Shown here in pieces: positions 34,958 to 47,839 of a DNA stretch of 64,000 nucleotides. Origin of the DNA: Sympetrum striolatum (Eukaryota > Arthropoda > Insecta > Odonata > Libellulidae). The notes beneath the pieces were generated by a model. That model was not told where the DNA came from. It made no database searches and saw only the letters and a program-made list of their open reading frames with translations. Each line of letters starts with the position of its first letter. The first letter of the stretch is position 1. Position numbers and translations under genes: made by a program. The stretch lies in assembly GCA_947579665.1 (NCBI GenBank), contig OX388350.1, positions 38,721,393 to 38,785,392 of the forward strand, in the 5' to 3' direction.

Positions 34958-37840
34958 TACACGGTGATTCCTCGCCTTTCATATTTATTTATTTAATGTA
35001 ATCGCTGCAATTTGGTATGATTACGAGGTGGCAACGGTCGATTTCAATCAAAATGAAACCGGTACAGAATTAATGATAAACATAAAAGAAGTAAAAAATT
35101 CTAATTCCAAAACCTAATAAAACTGATATCATCAAGCATTGCTTCGTGGAATTTACAGCACACATCTTGAAAGAAACATCAGTGACTTCCACAAAATATT
35201 CTGAATGACCGTTCTCGTCATCAAAACGGTCAAATTTACACTCCACCTCAATAGTTAACTTTTTCAGTCAACATTTCAACATTTTCATGATTGTTGCTTT
35301 ATGTAAAATTAGTTGCAACAATCTTTTGACGTTTGCTATGCATGTACATACTTTTCGTCAAGGTTAAAATTATAGATAGGTGCCAGAAACATCTCATTAA
35401 CCTCTATTGTCAGAATGAAATGCAGATGGCTCGTGAGCGATTAATTGAAACACAACCAGCTCTTATACTTACGAGGCAATCTATATGAGATGTCTCGCTT
35501 TTATGCATTAAAATATATAGTACACTATGAACATAGCACCAACTTTCCTACTAAACTTATTTTACCAAATAGGAACAAAGCTCATAAAACAACGTATAGT
35601 ATTACAAACGCAAAAGGAGTAAAGGAGAAACAACTACTCACGATGAGAAAAGAAATAAATTTAAAATCGAATGGAATGGAATTTAGGTCTGCCAACTAGT
35701 TTCCTCAACTTATTAGATAAGCCAATTGCCACACAACTCTCAAGGAAGAACCTCTATGGTTAACATCACAGTTAAAAATAGACAAAATTATTGCTATTGA
35801 GCATAAAAAATAACGAACTTCACTGATTCAGAATATTATCTACCCGAACAGTTTTTCAATGGAATCGATTGTTGATAATACTCTTCATTCAAATTAAGTA
35901 ATATAAACTATGTATTGACAGTACTGTAGAAATCTAAGGAATAAATTAAAAAAGGTCATAATTGATTGGATAACATAATTTATGGGAAGTATTATATATG
36001 TAGTATAAGGGAACGGAGGTTATCAGTGTCATATACGTAATTGAATTAATATTCATGAATGTCCATAGGACTGCGAAATGAAAATATATTTCAGTGAAAT
36101 CTCCACAGAGCAGATTTCAAGTGATTCTGTTCGGAATAATTAAGGAGTATTTATATATTTGTAGCTTAGACTGATTTTTTTAAATCACTTTGTTTTTACC
36201 AGCTTTAAAGTTAGTTATCCTTTGGATAAGGATATTCGTATCTTAATTGTGTATCTTCATTACTAAGGAAATAAAAAATTTAAGTTACTTTAAAATTGAA
36301 TAATATTGTAAAGAAATAAATCTAATACATGGTATATTGTTAATCGAAATAATCCTGAAATCTAGTGGATATTTTGGTTATTATAAGGTCTAAGGTCTTA
36401 ATTATGCCGTCAGATATAGAAGTGTGATAGAAGATCATTATAATTGTCAATTTGAAAAAGCAGTTATCACGCCTTACATGAAATAACTTTGAAATTGTAC
36501 ATCCGTAGAATTAAATTTAGAATAGATGACTACAGAAATATGTCTATAATGAAGTATGATAGATAGTGAAATATTTGTTGATGTTAAGAGAATAATCTTT
36601 TAATTAATTAATATTTAATGCAATTAATTACACGTCGGTCAAAAAAGGGGACCCCGAAAACTTAGCACCCTTTCGTGATCTCTCTCGCACCGGTGACGAA
36701 GAGCCGCAGCTTTTATTTTAAAAATGAATAGAGCAAACGTATATTTTATCCAAAAAGAAAAGCAAGAATTTCTTCCCAGCGATACGCTACGGACGCTCCC
36801 CAAAATATTTCATCTTCGAGCAGCGCGCACTCCATCATTTCTCCCGCAACCTTTGAGACGCAACTAGGGGCAAACTCTCAGATAACCGCAGCCAACGCAA
36901 TGCATCGGCAGCAACAGAAAGCTGTTCTTCAAGCATAACCCACTTTAAATACTGCGTGCCAACAGCCCTTGATGTATTTCTCCCTGTACACACAGTAATA
37001 GTTTTATATTTACGATAAAACCAATTGACGGACTGCTTTATCATATTATGATTTAAATCCAAAATGTTTCTGACAACGAATCTTGTGTTCATACTAAGTA
37101 CTGACTAATGAACTTTATGATCGGCATGCTGCGATAGAGAAAACTTGCTCTGGTGGTTTTTATCATCTGTAGATTTTTTATGAAATCCTCACTATCCTTT
37201 ATGGTGCAGTATATGCTGCTATTAAAATTTATCTCTTCTGCACACTTCGCAGGTTATTTTTCACACGCCACTTCTCTTTTTGGATATTTTTATGCAAAGG
37301 AAAGTTTTTCTGAGAACAAAATTAACAAAAGTACTGCTTACTTATTATCGTAACGTTTTCTAACAAAACGTATACTATATACTTTTTTACAGTATTCAGT
37401 CCGAAGACCAGTATCCTATTATTAGTTACCAAGAACTAGGAGGAAAAATATAGGAATAATGAAGAGGAATATAGGAATGAGGCTTACACAGAATGGCAAT
37501 ATGAGAAGTGAGGTAGTATGTCCTAGCTTTCCTCTTCAAGGCAAAAGGCTTTAAGTAGAAAATATTCACGTAAGTGAACCACATTGACTCTAAGAGTAAA
37601 ACTTTTCTTAACATTCCATAAGGAGCTTATTTAGTGCCACAATTCATCATATTCACACCTAAGTAGCTTTCATGTCATAATAACCATAAGAAAGACAGTT
37701 GAAAAAATGAATGAAAAATATTTTTTCTCTATCTTGTATCAAAAGAACAAGTAAAAACATTACTAATCAAGTCTATGGTTATACTAGCTTCGTAGAAGGA
37801 CATTATCGATAGATTACAAAACTTAGTATATTTCCTCACT
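34958..37840. other. AT-rich non-coding stretch, little recognised
   Basis: A GATGAAACCGG-like string near 35050 recalls the hammerhead family but lacks the first box. A GC-balanced segment at 36630-36920 has no second copy here. No coding signal was recognised. Confidence 0.35.
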
Positions 37841-37903
37841 CAAATACATATTTTTCGACCGATTTCGGCTGAGTCGCCATCATTAGATCAAAAAATATAT
37901 ATT
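37841..37903 (-). ncRNA. Hammerhead-like motif with helix I
   Basis: Minus strand: CTAATGA (37886-37880; one core change, G5 to A), T, stem II GGC-GACTCA-GCC, GAAA, TCGG, TC. The flanks can pair as helix I ('atatattttttga' with 'tcgaaaaatat'). The order and pairing fit the fold, but the changed core base should stop cleavage. Confidence 0.5.
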
Positions 37904-37989
37904 ATATATAATACATAATTCGGAAAACGCCGACCATCGGAAGCGATTTCAACGAGCCATGCGGGGATGCACGCCGACGACGCTCCCAA

Positions 37990-38400
37990 TTTTTACACAG
38001 CATCAGCGTCTAAATAAACAGAATGGGCAGACAAATAAGATTCATAGCTGCGACGAGAGCAGATGTTTGCCGTGAACCGCTCGCGCTATGGAAGAAGCGG
38101 GCTTTACGCTGCCTTTACCGAGAGATACGGAAAGAAACGAAAATGGCGCTGGGAGAACGGGAGGCAGCAGATGCGAAACGAAATGAACGAGGACGTGAAG
38201 ACAAAAGAAGGGGAGAGGAATTGGGAGAGGCACGCGAAAGGGCTTATCAGGCAGATGTGTGGGCGGTATAACACACGAGAAAAAAGGGAAATGTTGAAAA
38301 TAACGGGGAGAAACAAAATGAAGGCACAAAGCCCCGTGAAAAAGGAATGCTGGAACAAAAGAGCGAGCTCCCTTTCGAGGGGAATATTAAGGTGATTGCT
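37990..38400. other. GC-balanced purine-rich patch
   Basis: Overlapping frames of 82-110 codons occur on both strands with Arg/Lys/Glu-rich products, caused by a purine-rich plus strand. No known domain. Confidence 0.3.
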
Positions 38401-39178
38401 TAAAGCGATGTTAAGATATCATCAAATTACTATAACGAGATTCATGTCCGAGCCTTCAAACTGAAAGGGGTAACCCGTGTTATTCTTCATTATTTATTCA
38501 AAAGTTGCCAAACGTACAACCACCTTTAAAACCATACTTTTAACCATATATCAGTAACAAATACATCCATGACAACTATACATAAATTTGAAATTCGTTA
38601 AAGAAATTACTCTGGGAATATTTTGACGAGGATATAGAAATTAAATACATCATAACGAAATTTACAAAAACCCTAAAGCTTGCTAACAATCTAATCTCGC
38701 CTAATTCTCTTATTTCTAGCATCCTAAATTATTTTGAGAGGGCGTTATGGTCTTCAACACATTAAATTTCTCCTATGCTCCCTATACTGAAACGTATAGG
38801 CCACACAAGGAATGGTCCGATTTCCATTTTAAAGATAAAACTATCTCAATTGTCCTTGCCCCACTTCCTTATAGGTTCCGAGAAAATAAGGAGTCCGTCC
38901 GCTATAGAGTTTCGTACTTTTATTCTTGATTCCGAGAAAATTGGAATGGCAGAAATTCGAGCCGATAAAATAATCAATAAAATAATTTCCGGTAGATGAG
39001 CATTCGCGTTTGCATTTCGTGGAAGCAGCTTTACTTCCACAGAAAGAACTCTGAGAGTGTTATCACGAAGATATAGAAGATGTTGATATTATACTTCATC
39101 ATCCTATGCAATTTGAAGTGTTTTTCTCTCACGAGAAAAGAAATCGAAAAATGTCAAAGAATTATCGTGAGCCAAAAG
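38401..39178. other. AT-rich non-coding stretch, nothing recognised
   Basis: Only short overlapping frames; no repeats seen. Confidence 0.35.
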
Positions 39179-39620
39179 CCGGGTTCTCACAGGGTCGAGT
39201 GCACGACCGCCAACTCAACTTGCGTACACGACCGGCAGAAAAGCTGTGGTCGTGCACGACTCGTATCGCACACTCAAAATCGTACCGAAATTATACTCAG
39301 TCAAGTATTGAGTATCAAAATGTGAAAGTTACGGAAGAAATCTTGGTCATTTGTGGAATTAAGGTCGTTAATTTATTTCAGACTCCTTTCCGCAATAAAT
39401 TGTAAATAACTGTATCTTACGAATGCAATTCGTTTTGTGAATCGACATTTCGTCCTTGCATCCTCATCGGGTCGCTCAAGTTACTCGACTGACTCGGTCG
39501 TGCAAACTACGACAAGGTGGATAACGCACGACTAGAAGTATCTCGGCCACTGTTTCTCACTTGGTCTAGTACACGACTGAAATAGACATAGGTCGTGCAC
39601 TCGACCCTCTGAGAACCTGG
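39179..39620. mobile_element. Non-autonomous DNA element (MITE), 442 bp, 30-bp terminal inverted repeats
   Basis: Ends 39179-39208 and 39591-39620 are inverted copies matching at 28 of 30 positions ('agggtcgagtgcacgacc' in both). Variants of GTCGTGCACGAC recur inside near both ends (about 39248, 39503, 39527, 39571), as subterminal transposase-binding repeats do. A 99-codon frame inside has no transposase features. I could not define a target-site duplication, so the superfamily (hAT, P or other) is open. Confidence 0.85.
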
Positions 39621-42600
39621 TCTATATTACCTATACTTAAACTTGCCAGCTTGAAATATCATTCAACTCCTATTATAAATTTCAGAACTACAAGTATAGC
39701 CTACAAGGCTGGTGATTGGATTCATATCTTCAATCTTTTTGTTACATTTTAAGTAAATATACCCTATTTTTATATCTCATCTCAAAATAATTTTCCGAAA
39801 ACTACTGAACCGTTGATCTTAAACGACTGGAATAACGATAATATAAAACCATAATATGAAAAATATAACAAGATATATTTACTGTAAGGCACAAAGCACA
39901 TGACTTTCTTGATTGTATACTCCTTCCGCAGAGTTATGTGATAATTCCTATGACTGCCGTCAACTTGAAAGTTCGTTCAATAACCTTTTAGAGATGAACA
40001 TTAAATAATTCTAGGAGGTAAAGAATTATACGGCCTTATCTGACCCTTTCTGTTCCCATAGTTTGATGTACGGAATATTTTAGTGTTTTTCTGAAAAGGA
40101 TAGAGAAAATTTTATTTTTAATTAACCTTGTTTCGGTCCAGTTAATGACTATGACCTCGTGAATACTAGCCAGGTATGATATAAATTTTACTGTTTAATG
40201 ATAATATATTACTATTACTAATACTATTATACTATTTAATGGCATTTATGAGTATTTTTTTAATTTTCTTATTGAATGCTATGAAAATTGTTACTCATTT
40301 ACCGCAATCACCTTCAATTACGCGAACAATTCGAATAATTTCATTTGAATAAATCAAGTAAATACAACAAAATATTGGATTGAAAATGTACAACATGCTT
40401 CGAGAAATGTTTAAGGGTTTTAAGGGAGCACTTTTCCCAAAAAGACTGAAAGAATGCTTCTTTGCAAGTCAGTTTAAGTTTATTTATAGTGTGGAAGAGT
40501 TCTTTAATGAAAGGAATGTGACTGTGTATTCATTAGTATAGATTTTGATGTAAGTCTAGTAATGTATGTCTGTCTGTAAGTATATCTATTACTGTATGTA
40601 ATTATTGTAGTGATATAATTAGTAATGTAATTATATTGTTTATTTTTAATTTGAAATGTAACTGGTAATTAATTAGAGTGTCAGTTATTTGTAATGTAAT
40701 TCATGAAAATCACTATCTTTAAGCTAGCCAATGTACGACATTGGACGAATATATTCATTAATATTATTTTTAATAGTATTCAAGGCTGAATGTGGAAATT
40801 TAGGGCATAAAACCTTAACATTCATTAGCCTAATAACCTTCACTCCCTCTTCGGATTTGTTTGTGTTTTAAGATGGAAGAATGGGGGTCCAAACCTATCA
40901 GAAGAATGAATTTCGAACATACAGAACTCAAGCTATTTTGTTACAATTTAACCAATAATAATTTCTGTTGGTATTCCATTATGCAGTATATTTATTAACA
41001 ATATGATTAGATAGTTAAGCTCTAAATGCTGAGAAAACTACAAATGCTTCATAAAGGGAAAAATTCGATAAATGATCTTATCTTAATAGCACCGTATTAA
41101 CACGTGAAAATTGTACTGCTATGGAGAAAGAGTAAGTCTTTAAAATACTTCTCTTCTGCAGGAAAGCCTTCGCGATCGCCTTTAATACCCTTCTTATCGT
41201 CGCAAGGGAATGGAACCATTTGCGCTAAGGGTTTCGCGACTTCGATTTTTTGTATCCCTGATATTTACTGACTTGTTTTCTTGCCTTGTCTTTTGCCGTG
41301 GTGCTTCTATAGTTGCCTTCGACGTATCGTAGGAAAAAACACTGTACGATGTGGGAAAATTCTCGGAAATATTCCGAAATTCTCATTTAACAGTTCGAAA
41401 CCACTTGAGAATTTTCCAGAATTGAGAAACAATGGAAATTCAAGATAAAAGGCTCACGATTTAATAAACGCAACAGGAAATCGGTGAAATAAATAAAACG
41501 ACAATCGCGCCCAACTTAAGCAGAGCCATAGCTAGGTTTAATCAATCAGATATTAATGGAAAATTTGTTTCTAAGATAAAAAGAAATTATTTTCTGTTAG
41601 CCATAGTGGCAACATGATAAAGAGACTAAATATGAATAAAATATAAATAAAATAAATATGAGAATCTGAAACGTATCTTTCACGGATGAACTATAATCTG
41701 TAATTGGACGAACAATGAACTGTCAAACGGTGAAAATCGGGGTTTAAAATGTAAAAAGTGGCGTTATCGTCAAAATTTTGCATAACAGAAAGTATTTCTT
41801 GAGTATCTATATTTGTAAAAGGCAGAAAGTACTAACATATAAGTAAACACCAACAGTGAAAATGTAGTTAGTTTATTTAACGTCAAAAATAAACACCAAA
41901 TTGGAAAACACTGAAACAGGAGAAACATTATAAATTGCTACTTATTATAACTATTTAAGTACAGTTTGGACACTTCGCAACGATGATACAATAGCAGGAA
42001 TAATCTTGAGTATTCAAACAAAAGGGAGAAGCCAGCAAATGCAAAAAAATTACACAAGTGCCGTAAGTTTAATGTGTATGGTGGATCAAAATACAGGTTA
42101 TGTTAAACATAGAAGTGGCAATACGCAAGAATATAATAGTGGCTCCTTGAAGTCGAAAAGGTTAAGCAATACTGTAAAACATGGAAAAAGTTAGCATAAT
42201 GCGATGCCCTGAACCCTTTCTGAGCATTCCCATAAAACACTGTTTCTATATAAAAATCACCAAAACTAATACACTTCTAAAGGCAATATATATGCGATGC
42301 TTAAAGTTTTGCATAGGACACCAACGTCAATCTGCCTAAAACGACCAGACATCCTGAGTAGAAGAGCAATAATGTTGAACCTTTGTTCAGAGCAGAAGAA
42401 AAGGAATGGGCAGAAACAATAACTGTAAAGGATCACATTGAAAATAACACTGAGAAAATATTCGAATGGGGAGGAAAGAGAACGAAAGAAAGACATTATC
42501 GAGAAAGTATTTGAATTACTTTATAAAACTGGTTTATCGATCCAGAGAGAACATTCAACAGGCGCGTAATACGCTTTCAAGATGTGGACACGGAACGGCG

Positions 42601-43250
42601 ACCCTAACGTAAAGCAGCCTTCTATTAAAGAGAACCATATAAAGGATCAAGTTTATGGAAAAACATGGAAACTCCTATAACCAATAATGTCGTCATAAAA
42701 TAACTTCACTGAGAATTCAAGGTGGACGCGTCTCTCAAATTCACAATAGTTAGAAATTGAAAATTGTTCATATGTAAATATGATACGGAAATATAACGCT
42801 AAGCTCCATTACTGCGTACCAAACTTAGGCTAAATAAATGAACTAATAAAATAAATGAATGATAAATTAATCAATTCTGAGATGTGATAAACACAGCTGA
42901 GGTAGTTCCCAAGAACATAATTATGGTTATTTGATGTTGAATAGGTTCACCAACACTTCAAAACCTGAATAAAGTTAATCAATGTGATAAGTCAATCAAT
43001 CAAATAATTGAAATGAACTACGTATTTCCGTTAATAGTTTACAGTATTTTTTGCTGAAGAAATTCTTATTATTATCAAATTTTCGATGAAGAAACTTAGC
43101 ATATTTTGATGGCCTGAAACATTTTTGAGTATTCCTGTAAATTACTGCTTCTACAAGAAAATCAACGCAACTAATCGACCTCTTAATTCACCATTTCTGT
43201 TTCCACGTTTATGTTTATAATAATGAGGATAGTTTAAAATATTAGTAGAA
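39621..43250. other. AT-rich non-coding stretch, nothing recognised
   Basis: No domain-bearing frame, RNA gene or clear repeat. Frames such as 42006-42194 are short and unremarkable. Confidence 0.35.
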
Positions 43251-43309
43251 AACATACAACAACTTTGTAGTTATCTGATTTTCAACCTTTTGAAACTTAT
43301 GGTTCTTAT

Positions 43310-43445
43310 AATCCGCAAAGTACTCTTCTTCTGAGTACTTTTCCAATCTATGTATTTCTTTCGAATCTAACATGAGGATTGGCTAGATATAAGACGAGAC
43401 ATTATAGTCACAATCTCGCCCAGAATGAACTCCTTTTTTATTATT
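43310..43445 (+). repeat. Dispersed repeat family R2, copy 1 (3' part)
   Basis: It carries 'ttataatccgcaaagtactc' and ends in 'agatataagacgagac...agtcacaatctcgcccagaat'. The same ordered blocks occur at 44395-44620, 52335-52560 and inverted at 53875-54100. Confidence 0.6.
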
Positions 43446-43797
43446 CTTTCTTCATGTATAATATCAAATCTATAATGCACGGATATTTATGTGTTAATCT
43501 TTACTCATTTAATCGGTCTGAGTACTGTAAAAGTTTTTACATATGTAAATATTATTTTTAAGTGTGTAATATCCAGGGGAGGTTTTAAGAGGTATCCCTC
43601 TCGTCCTTTTGTAAACAACAAATTACGCTCTTCTTTACCTTTGACTTACGACCTTCTTGACTTTATCCAAAAAAATAAATAATAAAGGAATATAGGGTCT
43701 CAAGGATGGCCAGGTTCCTGGATGAAAATAGTGTACTTAAAATAATTTAATGTGCATTTTTTTAATCCTCAAATTAATACAGTACGTAACTGCTGAC

Positions 43798-43951
43798 AAT
43801 ACCAACGAGACTTATCGTTTAATAACTTTTTACTTAACCACAGAATAAAAGACATCAGCCTGATGATCCAAATACGCTGCGAAACCATGGTCGCTGTATT
43901 TTATTCTGCGGTTGAGTAAAACATTATTCAACTATGAATCTCGTTGTATCT
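43798..43951 (+). ncRNA. Hammerhead-like motif inside a long hairpin
   Basis: CTGATGA (43860-43866), a 14-nt stem II region, GAAA (43881-43884), palindrome CCATGG (43885-43890), TC (43891-43892). The flanks 43831-43859 and 43893-43919 pair as an extended helix I ('cagaataaaa' with 'ttttattctg', 'aacc' with 'ggtt'). An outer 'caacgaga'/'tctcgttg' pair closes the hairpin. The core boxes are all intact and helix III is again palindromic. Stem II pairs poorly, which argues against activity now. Confidence 0.6.
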
Positions 43952-44390
43952 CACTACCAAAAAGTTAAGCCTGAACTCATCTCCTTTGTCTTTTTAAGTG
44001 TTTTACACTTAGTATTTTTAGTAGCTTTAACAAGTATTTGCTTTTCTTTAATTCCAGTCTCATTCCGAATATTTGACAGCTTTTATTGAGCGAAATCCTG
44101 TTCATGCTAATTTAATGGTAATAATTGACAAAGTTAGCTTAATCTAGTAAATATTCTGTTTCTCTATTATGTTGTTTTCATGTGTATAATTTTTATTTTT
44201 TACTATCGATACATTTCCTGTCGTTACATTTGAAACTCATCTCGCAATTAGTTTCTATTTGTGAGATACTGATTTTTATGAAAATATGTCATCACTTGTT
44301 CATTCTTTTTTGTATACCTCTATCGATTTTTCTTCTTGTCTTTTATAACTCTTTTAACCTACTTTCATCATCAAATTTAGCTATCTATCT
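43952..44390. other. AT-rich non-coding spacer
   Basis: Between the hairpin and the next R2 copy. A 70-codon hydrophobic plus-strand frame (44182-44394) is explained by T-rich composition. Confidence 0.35.
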
Positions 44391-44394
44391 GTAG

Positions 44395-44640
44395 GCTTTG
44401 CTGATTTTTCATACTCCCCTTCTATTGAGTGTTTTCCTGCAGTGGAAATTTTTTCTAAGCTCTTAGCTTAGGTTTTTTAATCCGCATAGTAGTTTTCTTC
44501 TTTGTACTTTTGCAAGCTATCTATTCCCATTCATTTCTCATACGACGAAGGGTTAGATGTAAGAAGAGACTTTCTAGTCTCAATCTCGCCCTAATAACGT
44601 CCTTTTATTATTATTACTATCCCTTGTGTTGAAAATTCCC
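44395..44640 (+). repeat. Dispersed repeat family R2, copy 2
   Basis: Ordered blocks 'tgtaggctttgctgattttt', 'gtggaaattttttctaagct', 'tttctcatacgacgaag', 'gttagatgtaagaagagac' and 'agtctcaatctcgccc' align with the 52.3-kb and inverted 54-kb copies. Confidence 0.65.
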
Positions 44641-44644
44641 ACTC

Positions 44645-44720
44645 TTCTCTAAGGGAATCCATAAGCGAGAACGACCTTAGCTGTCGAAGTACTTTTAACC
44701 ATGCTGATACTAAAAGAACA
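44645..44720 (+). mobile_element. SINE family S2, copy 2 (tail only)
   Basis: 'aacgaccttagctgtcgaag' at 44675-44694, followed by 'tacttttaaccatgctgatac', matches the tail of the copies at 30.6 kb and 57 kb. The tRNA-like head is missing. Confidence 0.55.
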
Positions 44721-44879
44721 CACCTATTAACTCATTGACAAAACCATCGCGGCACTAAGATTCGTCAGTACTACTCCTTAAAGCAATGAGCAGCTTTACT
44801 TTACTCTCTTCCGTGGTTCTCCAAATATACTAAAGTAATTCCATTGTTCCGTTTAAAAGCAAGTATGCGGCCTTAAAGA

Positions 44880-45280
44880 GGGGAAGGGGCGGTGAGCTGG
44901 GAGAGGCAACGAAAGGAATGGACTTGAAGAGGAAGATTACCGCAGGAGAGAAAAGGCTGTAAGAATAGAGTGGAGGGTCAGAGTGGAGAGGATTTGAGGC
45001 GATCGGAGTTGGGAGAGGCTATGGAGCAGAAGCGAGGGCATACAGTCGGGTTGCTGCACATCACGTTAAAGTGCTGCGGCCTTCGAGGGGCAATTATGAC
45101 GTTCTTATCATACGGGCACCATTACTTTAATGAGGGAAGAAATTCCACTCCTCCACATCTTAGTACACTTCAATATATTAAAGATGTAACGGCTCATGTG
45201 AAAGCGAAAATATTTAAAAATAAGTGTACCAACTCCCCCGTCAAGCAGGTCGGATCATTAATTTCACTTTTTAAATAAAT
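44880..45280. other. G/A-rich segment with a 102-codon open frame
   Basis: The plus strand is purine-rich to about 45010. The frame 44970-45278 gives a product without any recognised domain and with AT-rich codon use in its second half. I do not call it a gene. A 12-bp-arm hairpin ('atatgcatcaat', 45296-45325) lies just after it. Confidence 0.25.
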
Positions 45281-45529
45281 ATGCAGTATTTAAATATATG
45301 CATCAATTTGATTATTGATGCATATAGTATATATGCATCAATTTGAATTTTTCAGCAAATTGCTGTGGTATAAAAACGACAATCATCCCTTAACCATAAT
45401 TCTACATGGGCCTCATTTCCCAGTGCATTCGTATGGTAAAAGTATGAGCTCGGATTCAACAATAATTTTGGTCCACAGGATGGTTGTTTACTTCGACGAC
45501 ATTTTACATAATTTATTTTTCTCATTTCT

Positions 45530-45625
45530 GTAGATTCAATTTGAAAAAGTATATTCCGCGATCGTAATAAGAATATTAATTTAATTTTCCTTCTTTTGGT
45601 ACTTGCCTCGATGGTACCTAATTTA
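45530..45625 (+). mobile_element. SINE-like element copy C (fragment)
   Basis: 'gatcgtaataagaat...ttttccttcttttggtacttgcc' aligns with the middle of copies A (4140-4200) and B (6190-6250). Confidence 0.45.
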
Positions 45626-45654
45626 AATTTGCCAATGAAAAATATCTGTTGCAC

Positions 45655-45770
45655 AAAATCTCGAGTTCGCTAATACCGTACATCCCTCGCGGAAGGAACG
45701 AATTTTTTAAAAGACTTGTCCCTGCATCTAAATCTCTCAATTTTTTACGATCTCTTTGCGACTTTTTAAT
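45655..45770 (-). mobile_element. LINE 3' untranslated fragment, inverted
   Basis: The segment 'tcgcggaaggaacga.ttttttaaaa' to 'gcatctaaatctctcaa' aligns with the antisense LINE 3' ends at 12600-12690 and 61700-61790. It runs opposite to the LINE body that starts immediately after. Confidence 0.5.
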
Positions 45771-46910
45771 TTACGTTTTCTTAATATATGCCCACCGCAA
45801 CTTTAAGCAGAATCTTTCCGTAAAGGAGGACCCTAAAGCATTCTGCCATTACGTTAGAAAGGGAAGAAGGTAGATACAAACAGTAAGCTCGCGTTAAGAG
45901 ATAGTAATGGTATGTTAAGATTACTTGTGATTCTGAGGGGAAAGCGAGCATCCTAAACGACTTTTACGAAAACGTATTCACGTCAGATAGTAAAAAGATA
46001 CCTTTCCAAAGATCAATAAGTCGTATTCTATGAAAATTATAAGTTATTTATATTTAACATTAAACTCTTGCGCAAAACCAAGCCTTATAAATCATCAGGG
46101 ACAGATCTTCCAGTTTGAGTGTTAAAAGAACTGGCAGAAAGATTCGTCCACATCTAAAGATTATATTTTCATAGTCAATGAACCAAGGTAGGGTGCGAAC
46201 AGATTATAAATTAGCGAATGGAACGGCAGTATACAAAAGTGGATCAAAGAAGGACCTAGGAAATTATAGACCCATATCATTAACTTCTCTGTCAGACTAG
46301 GTAATGTAAATATACCGTTGTAAGCTCCCTCAGGAATTTTTTTGATAGATATCGATTCTTTGCCGTGAACCGATTGTCGATAGTTCCAACCATGCTAAAG
46401 CAAACCTGCACTATTTGTATACGATACCGCAAAGTCTACTAAGAGCTAAAAGCAAGCGGATGCTTGGTTCATTTTCCTTGATTTCAAAAAGCATTTGGTA
46501 GAGCCCCCACAAAAATTTATTTGTTTTCTACGTTACGTTTTCTTTAAGAAATACTAACATAAGTGAGCAAACGTTACAAAAAATATTGACGCAGGTTGAG
46601 AATCTTTGAAAGAAAGGAGATTAGAAGCTAGGCTGCTATTGATTCCTAAATTCAGGGAATGTACATTTGCGGAAGATATAAATGGTATCATATAATAGAA
46701 AATAAAGTAATAAGATAGATAAATATATAAACATAAGATATATAGTAGTTAAAGAAATAGATGCTGGAATAGACAGTTAAAAAAATAAATTCTTTTCGAG
46801 AACGAAAAGCTACAGAAATAGTTCAAATGACAGATGTTTAAATGACCTGCCACAAGCTGTAAAGCTGTTTGTAGAATATTAATGTAAATGTAGACCGGAA
46901 ATAACAAGTA
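45771..46910 (+). mobile_element. CR1/Jockey-like LINE, ORF2 relic with 3' end
   Basis: A non-LTR retrotransposon whose ORF2 should encode endonuclease plus reverse transcriptase. In order on the plus strand: KEDPKAFCHYVR (about 45823), ILNDFYENVFTSD (45950), KPYKSSGTDLP and LKELAERF (46080-46146), GSKKDLGNYRPISLTS (about 46241), and the RT motif FIFLDF...KAFGRAP (46468-46505, with a frameshift inside it). The region with the catalytic FADD box is missing or unreadable. The C-terminal block ('gaaaggagattagaagctag') follows at 46615 and a 3' end at about 46905. Many stops and frameshifts: dead. Same family as the antisense copies. Confidence 0.85.
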
Positions 46911-47325
46911 ATGATGGTAAGGAGATATTATAAATTTGAATAGTAAATAATAAATTAAGATGAACGGCAGCTGCTCCTTGTATTTGTACTAACTAATACA
47001 TGGCGATAAAATATTAAAAAACTAGTCCCGGCGAAAAATGTGGTTTTTACATTATTTCACGATTAAAAAAAAACAAATATTTCATAAGAGTTTTAAGCTG
47101 GAATTCAAAATAAAAAATGGAAAATTTTCAATATCTAATCTGTATTCCCATTTAGAAAATGTGATGGAGATCGGTAATAAACGTGCCTGTTTACAGTTTG
47201 AAATTAATCACTTATTTCACATACGGAAAATTTCCCATGATTCAAACTCCTCGCCTGTCTACTTCTAGCATGTTTTAGCTACCTCGACCGCAAATGCATA
47301 CAAATTAATCATTTCAATACCATTC
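46911..47325. other. AT-rich non-coding stretch, nothing recognised
   Basis: A 76-codon frame (47038-47268) is Lys/Ile/Phe-rich, without recognisable features. Confidence 0.35.
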
Positions 47326-47329
47326 CCGA

Positions 47330-47835
47330 ACATTTTTTCAGAACGTCAAATCCATAATTAACTCGCGCCGCTTTCTCGTCGAACGCTTCCGAATGTTATA
47401 CGTTTTCTTTCTGTTCGGTGGAGCATTACGTATGGTTTGATTCATTGCCAGTCGCTCTCCGAATAATGCACGACCCGCTGTTGCACGGCCACGTGTTGGA
47501 TGCAAACTTAATGATGAACTGCCACACGTTGGTTCTTTTACAATGGGGGAAAAACACGTCTATGGAAGAGAATTCGCCACATTTTCACCGATGACGCAAA
47601 TTTTCGCGGCCGGCGGAGGGTCGGCTGGGGGGTGAATCACGATACGTGGGCGGGGATATCGATCTGGGCTCGCACGAAGATGAATATTACGACGCGAAAA
47701 ATGGTAAATTGGAACTGGAAGGTGGGGCTTAAGGAAGCACGAGGGAACGCGATAAATTACTGAGCCTAGGCGAAATTGCTGTCTATTGACTCACGGGGTG
47801 TGACGTAGGCGAGTGCATATTCAAAAAGGCGGGAG
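47330..47835. other. GC-richer, CpG-bearing patch
   Basis: Abruptly higher GC, apparently single-copy in the window, including an E-box CACGTG near 47491. A candidate regulatory element by composition only. Confidence 0.3.
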
Positions 47836-47839
47836 AAAT

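Noticed and set aside
35030..35070. Another hammerhead-like site (GAAACCGGTAC)
   Set aside because: No CUGANGA-like box at the right distance and no stem II.
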